Positions 45,371 to 58,274 of a stretch of DNA of 64,000 bases are shown piece by piece. The stretch spans positions 9,597,505 through 9,661,504 of the forward strand of contig NC_061862.1 of NCBI RefSeq assembly GCF_907164915.1, read 5' to 3'. The stretch comes from Impatiens glandulifera (taxonomy: Eukaryota > Streptophyta > Magnoliopsida > Ericales > Balsaminaceae). Position 1 is the first letter of the stretch. Each line of letters opens with the position of its first letter. The notes beneath the pieces were generated by a model. The model was not told the origin of the DNA. It saw only the letters and a list, made by a program, of their open reading frames with translations, and ran no database searches. The translations under genes and the position numbers were made by a program.

Positions 45371-45689
45371 GTCAGTCTCTCAGTCAATCGAAACATTGGT
45401 AAGAATATCTATGATGAGATCTCGTCTCCCTTTCTCTTCGGTGGAAAACTGTTTATTTAAAGGAATTCTTCAAACAATTTAGATTGTTATTATACTTTCA
45501 GATAACTTTAAATTTGTTTGTTTTAATGAATTTGGTCAACAGAAAAGAGAGGAAAAAACTCTTTTATATATTATATTTTAGAATTTTGAATAATTACGAT
45601 GATTTTATATTTTTATTTTAAAATATCATGTTTTGAATATTAAATGTGTTTGGAAATTTGATATTTTTATTTTAAGAATAAATTGTTGT

Positions 45690-45870
45690 TTGAATTCGAG
45701 CTTGAAAAATTATTTTTTGTTCAAACTTTCGGGTCGAGCTAAGCTTGTAGGTAAATAATCGAGCTCGAACTTCAATTTATAAACTCATTAGAGCTCGAGT
45801 TCGAGTCGATCTAATAAATATTTAATCAAGTCGAACTCAAGCTGAATTCGGCTCGTTTGCAACTCTAAAT
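45690..45870. repeat. Dispersed GAGCTCGAG-type repeat
   Basis: Phrases such as TCGGGTCGAGCTAAGC, AATCGAGCTCGAACTTC, GAGCTCGAGTTCGAGTCGA and GGCTCGTTTGCAACTC form a diverged internally repetitive block seen widely in plant genomes. The element class and its ends were not determined. Confidence 0.4.
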
Positions 45871-47719
45871 TCTTGTGTTTAAACTCAATTTTCTATCTAT
45901 CTCATTTCCATAGCTATAATCTACGTTTAAATTTATAATCTTATCTTTTTTTTTTCGTTCTCATCACTTTTTAAATATTTTTTATTTACTTTTTTTTTCT
46001 CTTTTCCACTTTTAATTATTATTTTTCTTATTTATATAATTTTATTTAATTATAATAATAATAATAAATTTTAAATTTAAACTTTTTTTAACCAACAACA
46101 ATATTTATTACATACACAAATTTAAATATATATATATATATATCTTTTCACTTTATTTATATTTATTATTTAAAATAATATTATATTAATTTTCTAAATA
46201 ATTAATTATAACTTTTTAAATATTAAATAATAACAAAAATAAATAAGAGTGATAGCCTGATAGAGAGAATGAGAGAGTGAATAATGTGATAGAAAAATAG
46301 AAAAGTGTGAGGGAAGAGAAAATTAATTATTTTATTTTTAGACAAAAAAAAAATTATGCCATATTATTTTCTCTCACAATCCCTCGTTCCGCAATCATTT
46401 CCCAATAAATAAATAAATATATATATATATGAATAAGTTTAGAGACCTCACTTCTTATCACCCATAATAACAAAAATTAATAGTATTATATATTTTCTTA
46501 GTTTTATAATAGTTAAAAAGGAATAATAAATTAAATTTTAAATTTTTTATAAGAAATAAATTAAAAATATAAAAATTAGACTAAAAAGTAATATACAACA
46601 ACTTATAAATATATAATTAAATAGTTAATTTTATATTATTAATAATTAATAAGAAATCATTAAAGAAATTATATTCCTAAAAGTATATATATATATATAT
46701 ATTATTTAATGTTATTAAAATATAAAAATAGATAAGATATCCCTAAAAGTTAATCATACTTACTCATGAAAATAAACTGAATACAATCTTACATAATAAT
46801 AATAAGTTAATTAAGTTAAAACTAATAAGCTGAATCAAACTTATGATATTTTGTTATTACAATAAGCAAATTTTATTTTATAAATGAATAGTTTGTATAT
46901 TAAATTTTGGCATAACAGGTAATGATATCAAAATTATGTTCAACATAATTAGGAAAGGAAAGCATAATTTGAACCATTGAAAATGGAAAACAAATTGAAC
47001 AAAAAGTAAGAGAATTAAAACAATAGTCAATGAAATTAAATATTAAGCTTGATTATAATGTAAAATTTAAATATTTCAAGGTGCATTTGAAACACTTAAA
47101 ACTATAATACATTTTAAATTAAACAAACTAATATTATTAAATTCGTTAATATATACATAATTAAAATAATTTTAAAATAAATAATTTTTTAATAAATTGA
47201 AAAAAATGATCAATCCCAGTTTCAGTTCCAAAACCCAAAGTTTCCAATACTGTTGTAATATTTTTAATCGTATCTTTAATTTTTTTGGATCATCAGTGTG
47301 TTGACGATGATCTAATATTATTTTAAGATGTAACTTGTTGTTTATATTATTTATATATTTTTTCACACTATGATCAATCTTTTCAAATTGAGAAAGTGTT
47401 CACTCTTTAAGCAATTTAATATTATCTCTTTTCTTTTGGTTTTGGTTTTCCTTTCCTAACTTTAAAATCTTGACCACAACGTTATTGCTAAAGAATGCAT
47501 GTATTTACTATCCCTATCTCTCTAAGTTAGGTTAGAATTCTAAATTATAATGGATCATTATAATTAAGCTCCTCGCTAATAATTTTAATTCATTTATTTT
47601 TTAAATTAATATAATGTTATATAAATGAGAATAATTTATATAATATTAGCTTAATTATACTTTCTATATAGTTATTTTAGTTTATAAACTTTATCATGAC
47701 AAAATAACTGAATGTATAC

Positions 47720-47721
<2 letters not shown>

Positions 47722-47750
<29 letters not shown>
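47722..47750. repeat. (AT)n microsatellite
   Basis: An uninterrupted alternating AT tract of about 29 bp. Confidence 0.9.
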
Positions 47751-47752
<2 letters not shown>

Positions 47753-49485
47753 TCTTTATGTCTAGCAAATAAAATAAACAATAAAATAAAAAGTGTATAA
47801 AAATGGTGAGAAAATAAAATAAGGACCACAATGAAACTGTTGACGTAATATTGATGAATAGAACCGATGTTTAATTTTGACCCACCAAAAATACTCAGTA
47901 AATGGTTAGGTAATTATCTTTGATTTTTTCTTCTGTAAATAATTCTTATTATTTTATTTTTTTATATTTATCAAATATTTTAGTTTGACCTATAAGTTTA
48001 ATCATGGTTCAAAAATATCAATTTATTGATTCAAAAATATCAATTTATTGATAAATATAATCCAATATATAAATGTCTAAGGATGACAAAGAACGATGGT
48101 ATCCTTCCATATTCTATTTCAGATTTTTTTTACTTGCCCATTATTTTGTTTTGAGAATTTTTTTTTTTTCGCTACATTGAAAAAAATTATAAATACTTTT
48201 GTAAATATTATATATATATTGAAATTTTACATTATTATACAGAAATAAACTTAAAATTCTTATAAAATATAAATATAAATAAATATATTAGTGATGTTAT
48301 ATATTTGATTGTATTTATTAGTGGTCAACACATAATTAAGATAAAATCAAAATGGTAACACAAATATCATCCCGAACAACTACTGTAGGAGAAAACCACG
48401 TAATAAATAAGAATTGCGTGAGTTTGTTTATAATTTTACAAGGTCTACAATTATATGCTTATTCTATAATAATAATTTTACAAGGTCTACAATTATAAAA
48501 TAATCTATTCTTCTAGATTAACAAGTGATCAATTGTCAATTAATCTCTAATTTGATTCTCCTTTTACCATTTCATCACAACAAGTGGGTCCATTTTTATT
48601 TATTTATTTATATTTAATGAAATTCATTGGATGTAAAGAAAGACTCTGTCGGTAGAGAAAGTCAATAGGGCTTGTTTGTTTCCTGGCAAAAAGGTTGAAT
48701 TCAGATTGCTTTAATTAATTAAAAATAAATACATAAGACTACCTTGAATCAATTAATTTTCTCATGCATGTCTTGCCTGCCCAAATCAGGCTAAATATGT
48801 GAATAAATTATTTTCTATTAATTGCATTCACCTCTAAAGGCTCTAACTCCCTTCAAATTTACTAGTATTCAAAATATATATTATTAATTAATTAATGTTA
48901 CAAAAATAGCTTATAATTTTGTTACATTTTATTTAATAAATGTCTCATTGATAGTATAACATAAAAACCAAAACGGGGACAAGTAATTAAAATTAGGTTG
49001 GTTCTGTCATGCAATAATAAGAGTTAACAGCTAATTTCATATGGGACCTGCAATATTTCCAATTTAAAAACATATAAATAAAAATATTTGATTCGGAACT
49101 ATTTGGAGTGAACTAGTTTATGCAATCTTTTCATATAAAAGTTAAAATTAAAGTTATTATAAAATGTGTTTATGTAGATGGTTAATTTGTTTAAAATTAT
49201 TTGAAAAAATTTAGAAAAAAAATCCACAACATTTGGGCCACGGCCCACTAGGAACTAATATTTCAACATAAATTTTAGGCTTTTAACAAAACTATTACAT
49301 GATATAATTTGATTTATCATATTTAATAATATATAATTTTTTTATTTCATATTCTTAATCTCAAAGTCAATTCCTCAAAAATCACTTCTTCCAGAATTTT
49401 TAAAACAAACCAGACCCAATTATAAAAATGTAATCTTTTCCCCTTCATATACTAAAATAAAAGAATTTCCTTCTTAAACAATTGA

Positions 49486-49490
<5 letters not shown>

Positions 49491-49543
<53 letters not shown>
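49491..49543. repeat. (TA)n microsatellite, about 53 bp
   Basis: An uninterrupted alternating TA tract, self-complementary along its length, about 370 bp beyond the WSD1-like stop codon. Confidence 0.95.
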
Positions 49544-49546
<3 letters not shown>

Positions 49547-49915
49547 ATATTAATAATTTGGAATATTGAAGATGTATTAAAAGTGATGTTTATATTTGGA
49601 ATATTTATTCCTTTAGGATATTCTATTCTTTTTTAAATTAAGAAGAAAAGGTATAAAATCCATATTAGTTTAAGGTTTGAACTGTAAAAATAACTTTAAA
49701 TTTTACAGTCATACAATACATGTGATCGATCCCATTGAACTACTCAACTTAGACATATTGAACCAAACAAATATCACATGGTTTTACCAGTATGTATTCC
49801 TTTTCCAAAACAACCCACTTATTGCCCCCACATAGCATGGACCATGGTGTAACAAATAATTAAATTACAATCCCAAAATAATGAAGATTGAATATATATT
49901 TGTTGATCAAAGATC

Positions 49916-51611
49916 TCAAAGTACGCCCTCCTTGAATATCATATCGTAGGCTGCCTCGAGACAAGACTTGAACTTTTGCGAATTAATATGAGTCCTCTCG
50001 GTTCCCACCGCAATCCTCATTTTCCCCATGTAACTTATCATTGTTATGGTAAGATTCTACAAGTTATAAAATAGTAACAAGTTGTATAAATTGAATTGTA
50101 CTTGTAGAACAAAAACATAACGTATTCTAACAATTATAACTAACCTGAGGAACACCTACAACCATGAAGTACATCCCGGGGCATGGGTGGTTGGCCAAGC
50201 TACATTGTTCAATCGGTCCGATCAAGTTGGAGATCGTCATGGATGATTTGTTTAAGGTTCCATGAATGTAACTTGCCGCCACCTCTGGCCCTCTAAATTT
50301 TCTCATTAGTTCTAGCAATTTACCCGAGAGCAAAACAGCAGCCGAACTTCTCTTCCTCTTGATAATCCTTTGAGCTTCGAACACGAATTCGAGAGGATTC
50401 AAAACATTGGAAGAGATTAAATGTGGAAGAGAAACATGCAAGAAACCAAATTGGTTTCCCCATTTCGTGTTTGTGTTCTTGTTCTTATTCGGATTGACCA
50501 TTTCTTCAACCGAGCTATAACCGTCTATATCCCTCGTGTTCAGCAGCACCAATGCGGTCGAGCTATCGAGTTTCTCCAAATTTTCTCCGAATTCTTTCAT
50601 GTATAGACGCGTGCCAAGGAATATTATACCCGTGATCACATCATTTATAGTCTACATCATAAGATATTTGATCAATTTCATTTCAAATAATTACAAATCA
50701 TGAACTAAAATTAAAACTTACAACTTGAAGACTGGCCTTGATTTGTTTAAGTTGATCAAGTTCAAAAGTGATTGTACAAATATCAATAGGCAAGAACTCA
50801 ACCCCAGACTCCCCGGACCTCACCGGAGTCCGACCATCATCAACCACACCACTCTTCACAAGCCCAAATCCAAAATCAAAGATTGAATTATACAAAAATG
50901 AAAAACCCTTACCCAATTCCTGAAAAATCCCCTGTTTCTGATAACCAGGTTTAACCTCTCCACGAAAACTTGGAAAATTAAGGGGCAAATTAGGGTTATC
51001 AGTTCTCTTGAGACAAGAAAGAAGAGCACCCATTAAAGAAAACCCATCACCAAGTGCATGGTGAAGCTTGAAGACAACATTTCCAGCTACAGTCGTTGTT
51101 GGATACTTAATAATATGAAGTTCCCATAATGGCCTTCCAAGGGGAAGTTCTTGTAAGGCTATCTTTGATAAGTATTTGTTAAATTGTTCCTCATAGAACT
51201 CCGGCGACTCTCCGGCTCGGAAAACAGGGACGGTGACATGGTCATTGAGGTTGACTTTCACTTTCTTCCATTCTTTTACACCATTGTTATCCGTCACCTT
51301 TTATTTATTTAGTTTTAGATCAGAAACAATGAATTAAACATTAAATACTTAATTAATTAGCTTACCATGATTGAGGAGAAACGTGGATTGATGGGTAAAA
51401 AGAGATCTTTGAGTAGAGTAATGGCATGGGAATCATCGATGGGGATTTGTGTTTCTAAAACGGCTAGAATTGATATTGATAAAGAAGAGCTGTTGAAGAA
51501 TTGTCCGGTCGGACTAACCGGCAATATTGTTTCTTCTTCATCTTCTTCAAACTCATTCTTCTTCTTCTTCTTTAATATCTTCATCTTCATCAACTCCTCC
51601 TGCATATTCAT
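49916..51611 (-). CDS. WSD1-like wax ester synthase/diacylglycerol acyltransferase
   Basis: Minus-strand exons 51611-51366, 51297-50722, 50651-50145 and 50056-49916 are all phase 0 with GT-AG introns and sum to 1470 nt, 489 residues, the usual size. VSPTGQFFNSSS opens the domain. The catalytic motif HHALGDG (about 161-167) is an intact HHxxxDG, PLGRPLWELHIIKY precedes it and TINDVITG (about 275) follows. The C-terminal part holds TISNLIGPIEQ and MISYMGKMRIAVG of DUF1298. Such enzymes join fatty acyl-CoA to fatty alcohols (or diacylglycerol) in the ER to make cuticular wax esters. Which of the several WSD paralogues this represents is not clear. The N-terminus has an unusual Lys run (KKKKK) followed by an acidic stretch. 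Confidence 0.93.
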
Positions 51612-51649
51612 GTATGACCTAATAAATAGGGTTATCTATAGCTACAACA

Positions 51650-52304
51650 ATTGTTCAGTTCGATCGATCTGATACTGATATTATATGATGAAATGTTTAA
51701 AGAATTGAAGAGAGGTACTAGAGTATTAAATTAGCTTGTCTGAAATGAGATTCTGAACATTACCATTTATTTTGCTGCACCAACCGTATTCAATTAATGT
51801 TGGTTGATCCAGCTCTATTCTAGAGTAACTTTAATTCGTAACTGATCATGTAAGAAAAGAATAGATGAAACAGGAACAACCACAATTGCTTTGATCGATG
51901 TTGGATGCCGACGTTCTTAGGTAAGCACTTATTAGAATGCATGCGGTGTGGCTTATTTTAATTGTCATTTTTTTCTTCATTCTTCTCATTTTCTTGATTT
52001 AGGGGAGTGGGGTTTGAAATCATTCTTTTTTATTTTTAGTAGTTTGTGAGATAAATTACAATGTGATTCATTTAAGTCAACAATCTAATTATTTCACAAC
52101 CACTATCAAACTTGGATTTAATAATAATAATAATAATTATTATTATTTTTTGGAAAAAAATATAATAATAATAATTATTATTGTTGAGACTCATGAGAAC
52201 AATTCCCAAACTACCGTTGAACTTTCCAAACATTCTTTCATTCCTTCACAAATCCTATTTTTTTTTTTTTTTTATGTTGAAACTCAATTTTTTTATTTTT
52301 TCTT
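51650..52304. other. Upstream region of the WSD1-like gene
   Basis: No gene. A short inverted (AAT)n/(ATT)n palindrome lies at 52121-52180, with AATAATAATAATAATTATTA near 52122, and a T run at 52258-52274. The plus-strand frame at 51367-51672 is antisense to WSD exon 1. Confidence 0.5.
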
Positions 52305-52775
52305 ATTTTTTAAAATATATTTATTTATATTTAAACTCATTATTAAATATATATTTAAATTATTATTTTTATAAATATGATTATTTTATTTTGATATATT
52401 TATTTAAATTATAATTTTTATAAATTTGATTATTTATATTTTGATATATATATTTTAAATTATTTTTATAAATTTAAATCATTATATTTTAATATATATA
52501 TATATATATTTCGATTATTATTTATATAATATAATAAATATTTTTCTCATAAATAGTTGATAAATATTAATGAATTTAAAATATTATAACCATAACAATA
52601 TAATAATTTAATCATTCATAAAAATGATTAAAATCCTAATATATATATAAAATAATAGTTGAAATGTAAATAAATTTATAAAAATATTAATTTAAAATAA
52701 TATCAAAATATAAATAATTAAATTTATAATAATAATTTAAATATATATATATATCAAAATATGAATAATCAAATT

Positions 52776-52816
<41 letters not shown>
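52305..52816. mobile_element. Decayed relative of the MULE-like family
   Basis: AT-rich phrases shared with 642-1724 and 62446-63692 recur: TTGATTATTTATATTTTGAT, AATTTAAAATATTATAACCA and, in inverted order, AAAATATAAATAATTAAATT near 52697. The terminal TTTCCCAAAC motif is not recognisable, so the ends are lost or mutated. The right side ends in an (AAT)n run at 52780-52816. Confidence 0.45.
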
Positions 52817-52818
<2 letters not shown>

Positions 52819-52923
52819 TAATCACTTAAGAGTGGAGGCCACACATGTGTTCATTCTACAATACTTCTGCTCAAGCTAAGAAAGAAGAGTAGAGAATATT
52901 GAAAGGGCGAAAAGTAAAAAAGT

Positions 52924-53226
52924 ATGAATTCTAACATCAAAGAGCAAAATATGGAGAAAGAGTAGAAAGTTGAAGCCAAAGTGGACTCTGAAAATGAAGA
53001 AAGCAATGTGGTTGAAGGAAATAGGATAAATGAGACTCTGATTAAGAAGATGATAAATGTTATCATGAAATAGAGGTTGAGGGAGAAGAAAAAAGTTGAT
53101 TCTCATACAAGTCAAACTATAGTAGAGGAAAATACTCAAACTAATCAAACTGAAACAGAGGATACCAGGGCTGATACAGAGGATACCAAATCTAATACCG
53201 AAGGAAACAAAAAACAAGAATCCTAA
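52924..53226 (+). pseudogene. Coding-like acidic relic with two TAG stops
   Basis: From ATG 52924 a frame continues to TAA 53226 (101 codons) broken only by TAG at 52963 and 53071. It is rich in Glu, Asn, Thr and Lys, with a short internal repeat (TEDTRADTEDT). No stop other than TAG occurs and base composition is clearly less AT-rich than the flanks. I recognise no family; it may be the tail of a retroelement ORF. Confidence 0.3.
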
Positions 53227-53344
53227 AATTCAAGTATAGGACAATAAAGATAAAAACCTTAAAGTCCTGAAAATGAACTATTTCTATCATATTAGCACGA
53301 ATTTGTACAAAGAAAGATTATACAATGAGAATAAGCAAGCATTG

Positions 53345-53928
53345 TCATCTTCTTCTAGTTAGGATCTATTTTTTATTGTATTTTTTTCATTTGTAATCTC
53401 TATTTTTATTATTAATGAATGCTACTAATCAGTTTTCTTATGGTCTTTTAATTGTTATCTTTTAATCATAGTTAGAGTTTGTCAAATTTTGATTCTTAAC
53501 CTTCCCATTGTAAGATTTTTAATAAAATGATATTAACCGTTTTATAAAAAAAATGCTTAAACAAATTGAAAAAGATATTGACAAATTAAAAAAAAAAAAT
53601 CTAATTTAAGTTTGAAAGACAACCATCAAAACTCTATCCTGATAACTATAAGAGAAGAAAGAAGAATTACACATATAGAACGAATATCAACATTAATTCC
53701 ATATTTTAAGATTTGAACTGATTTAGACATCTTATTTTTCTTTCTATTTCTCTTTCAATTTTATAATTGAAATTGTGACTCAATCGAGTGATTCAAGTGT
53801 AAAGGGTAAATATCTACTAAATTAAAAATTACAGATCCATTCACAATTAAGAAAAACAAAAATATACTTATTATAATAATAATAATAATAATAATTATTA
53901 TTATAAATTGTCAATTTTGACTGCTGGG

Positions 53929-53972
<44 letters not shown>

Positions 53973-56223
53973 TGATTTACTTACTGATAATGTAGGCGCA
54001 TTCAATTGCATTGCATGATGAATGTGACCTGACTGAATTAAACATTTTTTTAATTCACAAGAAACATGATGTGAAATCTGGTTGGCTGGTTATCCCAAAT
54101 TAAACATTAAAACATAATAAAATGTCATTCATACTTTATACATTTTGGGAAGTGAATATTGATACTTCATATATATTACTTAATTAAAACTTTAATATTA
54201 TAAATCAATGGTTTTAAAAGTTAATTGGTTTCATCTAATATAAAATATTAGTTAATTTAAACATAAATTTAACACAATGTCTATCATAATGATTCTCACT
54301 GATCATCTATGATATAATGCTGACTTAATTAATTTAAGAATAATAATTAATATATATATAGTTGATTAAAGATATTGAGAGCAAAAAGAGAATAGGAAGT
54401 GTAGTTAATAGTTAGGCACCGCCTCACCATTATTATATGTAGCAGTAGCACCTACATTTTATATATTTTGAGAAAAATTAAATCAGATTAATTTGTATAC
54501 GCGTTAGATATTAGTAATTGGATGAATAAAATGAGTTTCAAGCTTACCTGTAACATCATTTAAATAAAATATTGTAGAGCTCCTGTAATTCTAATAATTA
54601 AGCTGTTAAATTTAATATTATATTTGTTTTTATTGTTAGTTGTATATATATATAGAAGGAGCAGGATGAATAGAAAATTCACTAATTTTATTTTATTGTC
54701 GAATGTCATATATACTTTTAGAAATATATATTAGTGAGATTAATTGGGCGATGTTCGAATCTTGAACTAGTGGTTAAGAAATTTGGATTGATACGACTGA
54801 TATGGTAGGACCTACATAATTAAGTTATCATTTAATTTATTTTTTTTGGTAAATTATCTGATTATAGAGAAATCGTTGAATTTCCAATGATTGCGGTTCA
54901 ATAAGTATCATTCATAATGCTATTATTATGACGTTTTTTTAGATCCGTTCCGAAAAGACCGTATAATTAGTCGGGAGTTAAATTGTTTTCTTGATGAACT
55001 ACGAGCTCGATATCTTAATAAGTATTTTTTTTCTTTTTCAATTCATGTTTTGTTGGTGTGTTTAAACGATTTTATTATTTTTAATATATATGAACCATTT
55101 AAAAAAAATAATAGTATATATAAATAACTACTTCTTTTAATAAAAATTAAATAATTTTTCTTATTATTAGTTATATATTAAATAATTTTATTATAATTTA
55201 ACAGTTAAATAGTTAAAAGAGAGATTTATGTATTAGATTGCAACCATTTTATGTTCTTTTTATTTATGATTGGTGGGTAGGTCCATTTAACTAGTTGACC
55301 ACCATTAAATCCATTGGGTTGAATCTAATCGTTTCAAAAACCATCGAATAACTTATTGGTTTTTAATTTGATTTCAATTATTCAATCGATTTTTAATTTA
55401 ATTCTAATATTATGGGTTGTTATAGAGTCCCGAGTTTTGAGCTGTCCCGATAGAAATAAATTGATATTTTTTACTCTAAGTTTAGTTTTAAAATTTGATA
55501 AAAAAATTGTTTTTTTTCTTCATTTTTTTAAGATTTGTATTCATAAAAAAATTAAAATTCTAAGTTTGTATATTGAATCTATAAGTTATAACATTTAATG
55601 TTTAAAAAATCACCAATCTATCTAAATATTTATACTTTTATTATATAGACTACTCTAGCATAAGAGTTAATTGGGCTTACTTCAAAACCGGCCATTAACG
55701 TTAATAGCTTAAACAATATTTACTTTTAATTCTTTCAAGAAATTTTGTTAAATAATTTGAAGATATATAATATTTGAGTTATAACTAAAGTTAATAATTT
55801 ACCTTGGTAGGTTAAATATCATTTTTATATGTACATTGGAATAGGTAAATTAAGATTATATTATTATTTTTTTATTTTTTTAAGTTATTATATGTTAATC
55901 CATAAGTTTCATCAATTATCTCACAGAATTTAAGGAGTATTGAGGAATTGTTGAATTTCAATTTGTGAGTTTATAGTTCGGTTGGATTGATTTCAACTTT
56001 TACAATTTAATTCAACATATAACCAACCAAACCAAACAGCCCAAAATATAAAATTAATATCTATAATTAGACTTATAACAAACAATTCGGTTAATTGACT
56101 ATACATGACACATACTGATGCACTTTCTATATATATATATAATTTAGAAGAAAAAAAAATCAAGTTTTAAACAAATAGATAAAAATTAGTATGAGTAATT
56201 TTAACTTATTTCATAGTGTAAGG
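53345..56223. other. AT-rich intergenic stretch
   Basis: No gene is supportable; the 80-codon frame at 55356-55598 is hydrophobic and AT-driven. Less AT-rich islands at 54730-55010 and 55420-55460 were not identified. An (AT)n run lies at 53930-53967. Confidence 0.55.
53930..53967. repeat. (AT)n microsatellite
   Basis: About 38 bp of uninterrupted alternating AT. Confidence 0.9.
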
Positions 56224-56453
56224 CAGTGTTTTGATAACTTAATTTAATATATTAAGAAATTATTTAAAATAAGTATGTTGATAACACATCTTTATAATCA
56301 CTTATTTTTATAGACTTTAGTGGAAACATGTTAAAAATAATAAGCTAAAATATGAAGCTTATTTTAAAAGTCAATAAATTACTAAACACGGAACTTTAAA
56401 AATAAAAATGCAAAAAACCTCTTTACCGTTTAAATTTTAATAAAATTACCTAC

Positions 56454-56722
56454 TATATAAATTGAATTATTAGGTTTATCTTTCATTATGTTTATCTCTT
56501 TTTTCTCTCTTCTCTATCTTCTCTCTCGGCGCACAGAAGAGTTTCTTCATTGTCAATTCGTCAAAGTCAGAGAGAAGCAGGAACAAGATCAGCAAGCGGC
56601 GGAGGGTCGGGAGATTTGGGCTTGATTGAGCTTAGGAAAGCATCGGAGGGAGAAAGGTTTATATTAGGGCTAATTGATTATCGATCTCCCGATCTATCAT
56701 ATTTATCTTCGCTCAATCAAGT
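56454..56722 (+). promoter_or_regulatory. Left-arm promoter, leader and exon-like segment, facing the hairpin centre
   Basis: TATATAA at 56454-56460 is followed by a CT-rich leader (TTCTCTCTTCTCTATCTTCT), then a GC-richer segment that is open in one frame for about 50 codons (56550-56718, with SASGGGSGDLGLIELRKASE). It ends at a good splice donor, CAA|GTAAGT at about 56720. The arrangement looks like the 5' end of a gene, either the parent transposon's own or a captured host gene. No protein family was recognised. Confidence 0.5.
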
Positions 56723-56865
56723 AAGTTTTACTTTCTCTAATCTTCTAGATGTTTTTTATTAGATTGATCTTGATATGAATGTCTATAATATGAAATTATA
56801 TGTTTTTTCTATTTCAAACTCTGCCTTATTTGATTACATAATTTTTCTGTTAGATTCATTTGTTA

Positions 56866-57246
56866 ACAGTTATATTGTTGGTATAGATTAAGAAAAGCGT
56901 AAGAACTGAAGAAGATAGATTTAGGGACATTCATTCATTCTTTTTATGCCTGCAAGGTGTTTGATATAATGCATGAATATTCATTTTTTTTGTGCCTGTA
57001 AGGTATTTGATATAATGCATCTGAAGAGAACTGAACCTACTTTATTTGTAGACAGTTATATTGTTGTTGGTATAGATTAAGAAAAGAGTAAGAATTTAAG
57101 AATATAGATTTAGGGATATTCATTCTTTTTATGCCTCCAAGGTGTTTGATATAATACATCTGAAAATTCATTTTTTTTTGTGCCTGCAAGATATTTGATA
57201 TAATGCATCTGAAGAAAACTAGACCTACTTTATTTGTAGACAGTTA
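56866..57246 (+). repeat. Doubled ~190-bp direct repeat in the left arm
   Basis: CAGTTATATTGTTG, GGTATAGATTAAGAAAAG, TTTTATGCCTSCAAGGTG and CCTACTTTATTTGTAGACAG appear in the same order twice (about 56866-57056 and 57053-57246). Within each unit GTGTTTGATATAATGCAT-like phrases also occur twice. The right arm carries the same pair inverted, so the duplication preceded the inversion. Confidence 0.75.
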
Positions 57247-57989
57247 TTAGAAACTATGAATATCTGGAACTCATATTATTTGTAGATCAGAAATCAATAC
57301 TCCTTTATGATTATAAGAGAATATATATGTATTCATTTGTTTTGGACAATCTATTAAATTCTATTAAATTGTCCAAAACAAATGAATACATATATATTCT
57401 CTTATAATCATAATGGAGTATTGATTTTTGATCTAAAAATAATATCAGTTCCAGATATTTATAGTTTCCAATAACTATCTACAAATAAAGTAGGTTCAGT
57501 TCTCTTCATATGCATTATATAAAATACCTTGCAGGCACAAAAAAAAAAAGAATTTTCAGATGCATTATATCAAACACTTTGGAGGCATAAAAAGAATGAA
57601 TGTCCATAAATCTATCTTCTTAAGTTCTTACTCTTTCTTAATCTATACCAACAACAATATAACTGTCTACAAATAAAGTAGGTTCAGTTCTCTTCAGATG
57701 CATTATATCAAATACCTTGCAGGCACAAAAAAAAAATGAATCTTCATGCATTATATCAAACACCTTACAGGCATAAAAAGAATGAATGAATGTCCTTAAA
57801 TCTATCTTCTTCAGTTCTTACTCTTTTCTTAATCTATACCAACAATATAACTGTTAACAAATGAATCTAATAGAAAAGTTATGTAATCAAATAAGGCAGG
57901 GTTTGAAATAGAAAAAACATATAATTTCATATTATAGACATTCATATCAAGATCAATCTAATAAAGAACATCTAGAAGATTAGAGAAAG

Positions 57990-58274
57990 TAAGACTTACT
58001 TGATTGAACGAAGATAAATATGATAGATCGGGAGATCGATATTCAATTAGCCCTAATATAAACTTTTCTCCCTCCGATGCTTTCCTAAGCTCAATCAAGC
58101 CTAGATCTCCCGACCCTCCGCCGCTTGCTCATCTTGTTCCTGCTTCTCTCTTTGTCTTTGACGAATTACAATGAAGAAACTCTTCTGTGCGCCGTGCGTC
58201 GAGAGAAAAGATAGATAAGAGAGAAGAAAAAGTTAAACATAATGAAAGATAAACCTAATAATTCAATTTATATA
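57990..58274 (-). promoter_or_regulatory. Right-arm promoter, leader and exon-like segment, facing the hairpin centre
   Basis: This is the mirror of the left-arm unit: minus-strand TATATAA at 58268-58274, a CT-rich leader, GGCGGAGGGTCGGGAG near 58110 and the donor CAA|GTAAGT near 58000. Small differences change the reading frame; here an ATG (minus strand, near 58132) opens only 13 codons before TGA, and the left-arm frame is interrupted. Confidence 0.5.

Larger units (their letters stand above)
45870..49910. other. Long AT-rich intergenic stretch
   Basis: Four kilobases without a supportable gene. The 64-codon minus frame at 47172-47366 is Lys/Leu/Asn-rich and AT-driven. Alternating AT tracts lie at 46128-46142, 47722-47750 and 49491-49543. 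Confidence 0.6.

Noticed and set aside
51367..51672. A 101-codon plus-strand frame.
   Set aside because: Antisense to exon 1 of the WSD1-like gene.
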